A stretch of 11,330 nt of DNA from Candidatus Brocadiaceae bacterium (lineage in GTDB: Bacteria; Planctomycetota; MHYJ01; JACQXL01; CAKKQI01). The notes beneath the pieces are model-generated. The model worked only from the letters and a program-made list of their open reading frames with translations. It searched no databases and was not told where the DNA came from. The stretch spans positions 1 to 11,330 of the forward strand of contig CAKKQI010000041.1 in assembly GCA_919901895.1 (NCBI GenBank), given 5' to 3'. Shown piece after piece: positions 6,643-11,330 of this stretch (within the stretch, counting starts at the first letter, position 1; every line of letters begins with the position of its first letter). Made by a program: the position numbers and the translations under genes.

Positions 6643-6664
6643 AACCCCCTTCGGGAATACAGCC

Positions 6665-7201
6665 ATGGTCAACAGCGAATCAAATTATAAAAAATTAAAA
6701 AATTTGAGCAAAGCCTATGTAGGACTGGGGTCTAATCTCAAAAATAAAACCCTTAATTTAAAACAGGCAATCAAAAATATTGAGACCCTGCCCGGTATAA
6801 AAGTTATCCGCCAATCTAAATTTTACCGAACCGTCCCGGAAGGTTTGACCGCCCAGCCGGATTTCCTTAATGCCGTCATTGAAATCAAAACCAGTCTATC
6901 TCCGACGACTTTACTGGAAACGTTATTAAACTTAGAAACTAGAATGGGACGGATACGAAAAAAACACTGGGGACCGCGGACGATTGACCTGGATATTTTA
7001 TTTTATGACCATATTATTATGAATACAAAAAAACTGGTTTTACCCCATCCCCGTTTAACCGAACGCCGTTTTGTCCTGGAACCGCTGGCTGAAATCGCGC
7101 CTCGTTTAAAACATCCGGTTAAGCATAAAACCATTACTTCATTATATCAAACTCGTTATGATTTTAGTCCGCCGCATTCAAGAGTTAAAAAAAATAATTA
7201 A
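6665..7201 (+). CDS. folK: 2-amino-4-hydroxy-6-hydroxymethyldihydropteridine pyrophosphokinase
   Basis: Transfers pyrophosphate from ATP to 6-hydroxymethyl-dihydropterin in folate synthesis, in the cytoplasm. Signatures: AYVGLGSNLKNK at the first strand, SKFYRTVPEG, QPDFLNAVIEI, and the HPPK motif RMGRIRKKHWGPRTIDLDIL with metal-binding Asp pair, then LPHPRLTERRFVLEPLAEI. At 178 residues it is slightly long; ~15 residues precede the usual start at AYVGLGSN. ATG 6665 was chosen, though no SD precedes it and the upstream bases belong to the repeat cluster. It is the first gene of a packed folK-panC-ispE-spoVG group. No folP or folB is seen. Its 3' end overlaps panC by 44 bases. Confidence 0.94.
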   Translation: MVNSESNYKKLKNLSKAYVGLGSNLKNKTLNLKQAIKNIETLPGIKVIRQSKFYRTVPEGLTAQPDFLNAVIEIKTSLSPTTLLETLLNLETRMGRIRKKHWGPRTIDLDILFYDHIIMNTKKLVLPHPRLTERRFVLEPLAEIAPRLKHPVKHKTITSLYQTRYDFSPPHSRVKKNN

Positions 7202-8000
7202 GCGGGTAAAACAGCGCAACCGAACTGTCGGCCTTGTTCCCACGATGGGCGCCCTACACGAAGGGCATCTCAGTCTGATCCGGACCGCCCGCCGGGAAAC
7301 AGATTTTGTCGTAGCCAGCATTTTTGTCAACCCTCTTCAATTCGGCCCGCAAGAAGATTACAAGAAATATCCGCGCCGTTTAAAAAAAGACCTTATTTTA
7401 GCCGAATCGGCCGGGGCAAACCTGGTTTTTGCCCCAACCGCCCGTGAGCTATATTCATCAAATCTTAAAATTAACCTTGATATCCCCTCTTTAAGCAATC
7501 GCCTCTGCGGACTGAAACGACCGGGCCATTTTCAGGGAGTCCTGACGGTGGTAAATAAACTTTTCAATCTCGTGGAACCGGATATTGCTTATTTCGGGCA
7601 AAAGGATTACCAACAGGCGCGGCTGATTAAAACAATGGCCGGCCTGCTTAATATGAATTTAAAAATAAAAATCAGTCCGATTATTCGGGCCCCGGACGGA
7701 CTGGCGCTTAGTTCACGAAACCAATATTTGTCTTCTTCCCAACGACAGAATGCCGTCTGTCTTTATCGCGCTTTAAGTCACGCCAGAAACCTCATTAAAA
7801 ACGGAGAAAAATATTCATCAGAAATCATAAAAAAAATACGCTTTATGATCAATTCGGCCAAAGGAACCAGGATTGATTATATCGCGATTACCAATCCGCT
7901 TACTTTAACCGAAATAACCAAAATTAATCGGCGGCCGGTACTGGTTGCGCTGGCCGTTTATGTCGGCCGAACCAGATTGATTGATAATATATTAATATGA
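7158..8000 (+). CDS. panC: Pantothenate synthetase
   Basis: Joins pantoate and beta-alanine using ATP, giving pantothenate for coenzyme A. Class I aminoacyl-tRNA synthetase-like fold motifs: VPTMGALHEGHLSLI (His 34 and 37 at the ATP site), VASIFVNPLQFGPQEDY, the YFGQKDYQQ segment, and ALSSRNQYLS (KMSKS-like loop). At 280 residues, with the MILVRRIQELKKII start aligning to the usual N-terminus, the start at 7158 is well placed even though it lies 44 bases inside folK. No SD is visible, so initiation probably depends on ribosomes translating folK. Its stop overlaps the ispE start (ATGA). panB and panD are not in the window. Confidence 0.97.
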   Translation: MILVRRIQELKKIIKRVKQRNRTVGLVPTMGALHEGHLSLIRTARRETDFVVASIFVNPLQFGPQEDYKKYPRRLKKDLILAESAGANLVFAPTARELYSSNLKINLDIPSLSNRLCGLKRPGHFQGVLTVVNKLFNLVEPDIAYFGQKDYQQARLIKTMAGLLNMNLKIKISPIIRAPDGLALSSRNQYLSSSQRQNAVCLYRALSHARNLIKNGEKYSSEIIKKIRFMINSAKGTRIDYIAITNPLTLTEITKINRRPVLVALAVYVGRTRLIDNILI

Positions 8001-8893
8001 AATCAATTTCATTAGTTGCCCCGGCTAAAATTAATTTATTTCTGGAAGTGCTCGCTAAACGACCGGATGGTTACCATGAAATAGAAACGGTCATGCAAAC
8101 CGTCACTCTTTTTGACCGGTTAATGTTTAAAGAAAACAAAAAAACCGGCCGGACGGCCGGCATCTCCGTGGACACCGACCACCCTGATTTGCCAGCCAAT
8201 CGGTCCAATTTAGCCTATCAGGCCGCTGCTTTATTTAAAAAAACTTATCACATAAAACAGGGAGTAGAAATTTTTATTCACAAACAAATCCCAATCGGGG
8301 CCGGGTTGGGCGGCGGCAGCAGCGATGCGGCCACGACCTTGCTCGGATTAAATAAACTCTGGAAACTGGGTTTGTCAAAACCGGAACTCTCCGACCTGGC
8401 CCAAAAACTGGGCTCCGATATCCCGTTTTTTATTTATCAGAATACCGCTCTGGTCAAAGGACGGGGAGAAATAATTTTTCCTATTCAGCTAAAGCGAAAA
8501 TTCCATTATGTCATTGCCTGGCCGGGCATTTTTTGTCCGACGGAAAAGATTTACAGGAATTTTAATTTACCATTGACAAAGCAACTTAGTAATGTTAATA
8601 TTTTTAACAATGCTTTGATAAAAGGTGATTCGGCCCAACTGGGGGAACAATTATTTAACCGGTTAGACCGGACTGCCTTCAGGTTATACCCGGAATTGAA
8701 TCAATTTTATCGTTATTTTAAAAATAAATGCCGGAATTCGTTATTATCCGGCAGCGGGTCAAGTATTTTCGGCTTAGTTAATTCGGAAAAGGAGGCGGCT
8801 AAATTAACAAAAGAATTACGTAGCGAACAACCCCCGCCTGGGGCGGGACAATCGGGATGGTTAATTTTCAAAGCGACAAACTATCTACTATGA
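7997..8893 (+). CDS. ispE: 4-diphosphocytidyl-2-C-methyl-D-erythritol kinase
   Basis: GHMP kinase of the non-mevalonate (MEP) isoprenoid pathway, phosphorylating the 2-hydroxyl of CDP-methylerythritol. Motifs: [11 protein letters not shown] with catalytic Lys ~11, [13 protein letters not shown], the ATP loop [14 protein letters not shown] (residues ~99-112), LGSDIPFF with catalytic Asp ~141, and the third GHMP motif [13 protein letters not shown]. At 298 residues it is of normal length. ATG 7997 overlaps the panC stop by four bases. Near the end, KELRS and GWLIFKAT are separated by [10 protein letters not shown]; the DNA there holds CCCGCC-TGG-GGCGGG (8833-8847), a palindrome of the family seen elsewhere in the window. 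It looks like an in-frame addition in a variable loop, and the core appears functional. Confidence 0.96.
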   Translation: MKSISLVAPAKINLFLEVLAKRPDGYHEIETVMQTVTLFDRLMFKENKKTGRTAGISVDTDHPDLPANRSNLAYQAAALFKKTYHIKQGVEIFIHKQIPIGAGLGGGSSDAATTLLGLNKLWKLGLSKPELSDLAQKLGSDIPFFIYQNTALVKGRGEIIFPIQLKRKFHYVIAWPGIFCPTEKIYRNFNLPLTKQLSNVNIFNNALIKGDSAQLGEQLFNRLDRTAFRLYPELNQFYRYFKNKCRNSLLSGSGSSIFGLVNSEKEAAKLTKELRSEQPPPGAGQSGWLIFKATNYLL

Positions 8894-8896
8894 GGG

Positions 8897-8903
8897 AAAG
8901 GAG
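8897..8903 (+). promoter_or_regulatory. Ribosome binding site fixing the spoVG start
   Basis: AAAGGAG is seven bases before GTG 8911. That makes GTG the best start over the in-frame ATGs at 8857 (inside ispE) and 8890, which have no such site. The resulting protein begins [10 protein letters not shown], as SpoVG proteins usually do. Confidence 0.85.
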
Positions 8904-8910
8904 TAACCCA

Positions 8911-9354
8911 GTGGAAATTACCGAGGTTAAAATTAAGTTGATGGACCGTAAGAATGACAAATTGAAGGCATTTTGCAGTATCACGATTGATAATACTTTC
9001 GTGGTACGTGATTTAAAGATAATTGAGGGATCAAAAGGTGTTTTTGTCGCGATGCCCAGCCGTAAGATTACCGACCGTTGTCTTAAGTGCAGCAGCAAGA
9101 ATGAATTACTGGCTAATTATTGTTCAGAATGCGGCGCTAAACTAAACGATAATCGTGCGGAAAAAGATGAAAAAGGACGGGCTAAACTACACGCCGATAT
9201 CGCCCACCCGATTACTACGGAATGCCGTGAACTAATTCAGCAAAAGGTCATTCAAACCTATCAGCAGGAATTAGATAAATCTAAACAACCGGGGTATAAA
9301 CCAGCCGAAATTTATGAGTCTGGTGAAGAGCAACCTGAGCAGCCCGTTATGTAA
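8911..9354 (+). CDS. spoVG: SpoVG-family regulator with an inserted zinc ribbon
   Basis: SpoVG proteins are small nucleic-acid-binding regulators of division, sporulation or virulence in various bacteria. The N-terminal half is typical: [40 protein letters not shown] (to about residue 52). The C-terminal helix start [15 protein letters not shown] (residues ~96-110) is also typical. Between them, where normal SpoVG has ~10 residues, there are ~40, including a C-x2-C-x10-C-x2-C zinc ribbon (Cys 57, 60, 71, 74) and a charged linker. A Gln/Glu/Pro-rich tail follows, giving 147 residues against ~85-100 usually. The GTG start is set by the SD at 8897-8903. The gene follows ispE by 17 bases, a neighbourhood also known from Bacillus. 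The zinc ribbon probably adds nucleic-acid or protein binding; the target is unknown. Confidence 0.9.
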   Translation: MEITEVKIKLMDRKNDKLKAFCSITIDNTFVVRDLKIIEGSKGVFVAMPSRKITDRCLKCSSKNELLANYCSECGAKLNDNRAEKDEKGRAKLHADIAHPITTECRELIQQKVIQTYQQELDKSKQPGYKPAEIYESGEEQPEQPVM

Positions 9355-9463
9355 TTTAAAAATTTAAAGTTTGTATTTTATTGATTAAGAACGTGTGACA
9401 AAAAGAAAATACCCGATTCGGTTCGGACCGCCCAGAATTATATGCGGGTAGCCGAGTTCAGGT

Positions 9464-9493
9464 AAAAAAAAACGAAACGTTTCGGTTTTTTTT
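9464..9493 (+). terminator. Intrinsic terminator after folK-panC-ispE-spoVG
   Basis: A run of nine A (9464-9472) is followed by CGAAA-CG-TTTCG (9473-9484), a bulged G and eight T (9486-9493). The A- and T-runs pair, so it can act in both directions. It lies 110 bases after the spoVG stop and is the clearest intrinsic terminator in the window. Confidence 0.8.
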
Positions 9494-9500
9494 GTACTTT

Positions 9501-9742
9501 GACCAGGATTGTCTTTATCGGATTGCCGCCTTACCGAACCGACCTCGCACCCGACTCACGCCGTTTACCCGTTTAACCGATTCGCAGTCCGGTCAGACTA
9601 AACCGATCAAAGATATGTCAGCCCGCGCGAACTTGATCGCGATTTAGACCATCTGGAAGACCGTCCTTTATTAAAACCGGTGGTAACCGGAACCGGAGGC
9701 GGAAGAGTAATCGTCGTTTCAGGGTCTCAAAACTCATTTTAA
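9501..9742 (+). pseudogene. Possible frameshifted gene remnant
   Basis: Two overlapping open frames read like one interrupted protein. The first (phase of base 9501) runs to a TAG just after SARANLIAI and includes LTDSQSGQTKPIKDMSAR. The second, open from 9602 to the TAA at 9740, gives RELDRDLDHLEDRPLLKP and then VVTGTGGGRVIVVSGSQNSF, with codons like those of the real genes. A frame change near 9620 would join them. No start, SD or recognisable family is visible. It may also be chance. Confidence 0.25.
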
Positions 9743-10030
9743 TAAAGAATGGAGATTGCTTGAAACAAGTTCTCCGAAAGAGTCCGTATGACTCTTCGGT
9801 CCGATGTGAATCGGACTCCGTATCCAACGGCATCGGAGAGTCCATCGGACAGCATAACAAACAAATCGTTAAGTCACTATCATTAAGGCGGGGCTTGCGT
9901 AGTCCCGTCCTAAACGGTGTCCCCAACATCTTGAAAGCGGGACATACCCGCCATAGGACGGACTCGTCCCCGCGCCTAGGCCGGGAGGACGAGAAATCCC
10001 GCGATACCTCCGAGCGGGTTCGGCTTCGCT

Positions 10031-10096
10031 CACCGCCCCGTCCTCCGCCTTAGACGGATTAGGCGGATTACCGAGGGAATTAATATCGGGGCGGTG
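10031..10096 (-). repeat. Two-tier inverted repeat at the 3' end of the larA-like gene
   Basis: CACCGCCCCG (10031-10040) and CGGGGCGGTG (10087-10096) are a perfect 10-bp pair. They enclose a second stem, TCCGCCT (10044-10050) with AGGCGGA (10061-10067). The element begins four bases after the larA-like stop on the minus strand. It could end or protect that transcript, but no U-run follows in that direction. The inner stem belongs to the TCCGCC/GGCGGA family. Confidence 0.65.
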
Positions 10097-10099
10097 TTA

Positions 10100-11330
10100 T
10101 TAGGATAGGATCTTAGTCTCATAGCGCGGAATAACACTGAAACCTTCCGGCAAAATAAGAACGCGACTATGAGCAGGAAGCCCGGCTAAGACCCGGTCGA
10201 CGGTTTCTTGTAAATCAGAAACCGGGATCAGATGCATTTTCTTGATTAAGTCGGTACCCAGTTTGGATAGTAGGTGAATGGGAAAACGCCTAGCTTTAAT
10301 CAAAGCGCACATCGCCGTATGGCCGGAAACGTTAAAATACGACCGTAATTTTCGTTCTATTTCTTCAGGTGCAGCATAACGAAACCATTCCAAAAAAGTA
10401 TCCGACCCGATTCCCCCGCTACATTCAGCCAGAACAATCATCGACCCGCCGGTTTTTAGGCCTTGAGCCGCCTGCTCAATAGTTTTATGGGTCTGGATAA
10501 AATTAATATCGGTCGGATAACCACCGGTTGAAACGATAATACAATCAGCCGGTTTTTTCAATTTAACGGCGTAGGTTTGGTCAAAATAGTCACAGCCGTT
10601 TTGATGGGCTTTAAAAATATCGCCGCAGAAAAATTTTTCAATCTGCTTTTGGTAATTTAAAACCAGATTAATTGAAAAATCAGCCTTTAAAAATCTGGAC
10701 GCTTCCAGCATATCTTCATGAACCGGATTGCCTTTTAAACGGCCCAGGGTCGCTTTGGGATTTTTACCTGATTCCGGCGGCGGATTAAACACCAGTTGAT
10801 GATTCTGCCTGATGGATTCCGCTCCGGCAATCCCCGGTAAAATCATCTTGCGGCCGCCGGAAAAACCGGCGTAATAATGATATTGAATCGTACTAAGCAC
10901 GATTATTTTATCCGCCTCAACAGCCGCCCGGTTAATTTCCACTCTTGTTTTACGTTTCGTAGTACCGACAAAAACCAACTCGGTTGTTTTGGCCGAGTCA
11001 TGGTCTACAATTTTTATTGTTTCCGCTATGGTGTCGCCGACTAATTGTTTTATTTCTTCAATCGTATGAGGCGGATGAAGACCGCGGGCCAGGATAATCG
11101 TAATGTTGCTTTTTTTTACCCCTAAAAGATTTAAACGGCTTAATAAAACATCCAGGATTGGTCCGGAATAAGCCCGGCGGCTTTTGTCGGGAATGACAAT
11201 CGCCACGCGATCGCCTCGTAAAAATATTTTATTAAACGGCTTGCCGCCGATGGGATTATCCAACGATTCATTAAGAACTTGCGTAACGCCGGCCAGCGCT
11301 TTTATTTTAACCGGCTCAAGTATTTCAATC
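10100..11330 (-). CDS. LarA-family nickel-pincer racemase-like protein, 5' end outside window
   Basis: Related to lactate racemase LarA, which interconverts 2-hydroxy acid stereoisomers with a nickel-pincer nucleotide bound to a lysine. The frame is open to the right edge (reading KIKALAGVTQVLNESLDNPI before the internal TTG at 11263), so the true start is outside. Residues matching L. plantarum LarA: Arg in PDKSRRAY; His in ARGLHPPHT (H108-like); HYYAGFSGGRK giving His and Lys ten apart (H174/K184-like); then RQNH, His sixteen after that Lys (H200-like, nickel ligand); and QTHK (Q295/K298-like). The catalytic set therefore looks complete. larB, larC and larE, which make the cofactor, are not in the window. 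Substrate is not predictable, since many LarA relatives act on other 2-hydroxy acids. Confidence 0.88.
   Translation of the reverse strand, partial: IEILEPVKIKALAGVTQVLNESLDNPIGGKPFNKIFLRGDRVAIVIPDKSRRAYSGPILDVLLSRLNLLGVKKSNITIILARGLHPPHTIEEIKQLVGDTIAETIKIVDHDSAKTTELVFVGTTKRKTRVEINRAAVEADKIIVLSTIQYHYYAGFSGGRKMILPGIAGAESIRQNHQLVFNPPPESGKNPKATLGRLKGNPVHEDMLEASRFLKADFSINLVLNYQKQIEKFFCGDIFKAHQNGCDYFDQTYAVKLKKPADCIIVSTGGYPTDINFIQTHKTIEQAAQGLKTGGSMIVLAECSGGIGSDTFLEWFRYAAPEEIERKLRSYFNVSGHTAMCALIKARRFPIHLLSKLGTDLIKKMHLIPVSDLQETVDRVLAGLPAHSRVLILPEGFSVIPRYETKILS

Larger units (their letters stand above)
9494..10099. other. Gene-poor stretch rich in hairpins, possible structured RNA or repeat cluster
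   Basis: About 600 bases with no convincing gene apart from the possible remnant at 9501-9742. From 9751 to 9838 stems follow without gaps: 9751-9775 (GGAGA...TCTCC with CTTG/CAAG), 9775-9798 (9 bp, one bulge), 9799-9816 (GTCCGAT-GTGA-ATCGGAC, GNRA loop), 9816-9838 (CTCCG...CGGAG). Further stems are 9937-9951, 9956-9969, 9963-9969/9987-9993, 10012-10031 and 10044-10067. I do not recognise tmRNA, RNase P RNA, 6S or a tRNA here. Open frames on either strand have no start signals and look like by-products of the palindromes. Confidence 0.6.

Noticed and set aside
8857..8910. Longer SpoVG starting at ATG 8857 or 8890
   Set aside because: Neither has a ribosome site; GTG 8911 has AAAGGAG at seven bases and gives the standard N-terminus.
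9443..9500. tRNA-like start (GCGGGTAGCCGAGTTCAGGT) resembling an acceptor strand and D-arm
   Set aside because: No anticodon arm, T-loop GGTTCGANTCC or matching acceptor strand follows; the next bases form the A/T-run terminator.
9760..10053. 97-codon open frame on the + strand and a 103-codon frame on the minus strand (9618-9929)
   Set aside because: No ribosome site, no recognisable domain, and the residues follow from palindromic stems; they overlap each other and look like non-coding DNA.
906..10099. CRISPR array
   Set aside because: The repeats are palindromic, differ in sequence and spacing, and do not alternate with unique spacers of constant length; no cas gene is present.

Overview
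The window is a bacterial chromosome segment with mostly housekeeping genes on the + strand. Codon use is balanced and spacers are short. SD-like ribosome sites precede some genes, and three TTGAC-type promoters suggest a standard housekeeping sigma factor. The psd-pssA pair points to phosphatidylethanolamine synthesis. The zinc-ribbon SpoVG and the many short GC-rich palindromes suggest an uncultivated lineage known mainly from metagenomes (Omnitrophota-like is a guess). The taxon cannot be fixed from this sequence. Full pantothenate, isoprenoid and phospholipid steps argue against a strongly reduced CPR-type genome.

Layout. 1-905: 3' part of a HAMP/HisKA/HATPase sensor kinase whose start lies outside the window. 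906-1146: a spacer made almost entirely of consecutive perfect hairpins. 1143-2740: a promoter, an unrecognised 156-aa gene and an RluA-family pseudouridine synthase joined by a 4-base overlap. 2749-4349: a promoter, rplS and ruvB. 4350-4682 (minus): an FtsB/DivIC-like septum protein whose stop codon directly abuts that of ruvB. 4792-6423: a promoter, then psd and pssA overlapping by 16 bases. 6421-6664: a nested inverted-repeat cluster with three copies of a TCATYCTGAG...CGAAGRATCT repeat. 6665-9354: folK-panC-ispE-spoVG, tightly packed with overlaps, followed by a terminator at 9464-9493. 9494-10099: about 600 bases without a convincing gene, dense in hairpins, with a possible gene remnant. 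10100-11330 (minus): a LarA-family nickel-pincer racemase-like gene running off the right edge.

How the genes fit together. psd and pssA catalyse consecutive steps from CDP-diacylglycerol to phosphatidylethanolamine. folK, panC and ispE are unrelated biosynthetic steps (folate, pantothenate, MEP isoprenoid) sharing one transcript with spoVG, which often lies near ispE in bacteria. rluD-like, rplS and the 156-aa gene form a ribosome-linked neighbourhood.

The most unusual material is not a classical system. It is a family of short GC palindromes (CCGCC-N2/3-GGCGG type) found both between genes and in frame inside the variable ends of rluD-like, rplS and ispE. Alongside it are the repeat clusters at 906-1146, 6421-6664 and 9751-10099, and a SpoVG with a four-cysteine zinc ribbon inserted in the middle of its fold.
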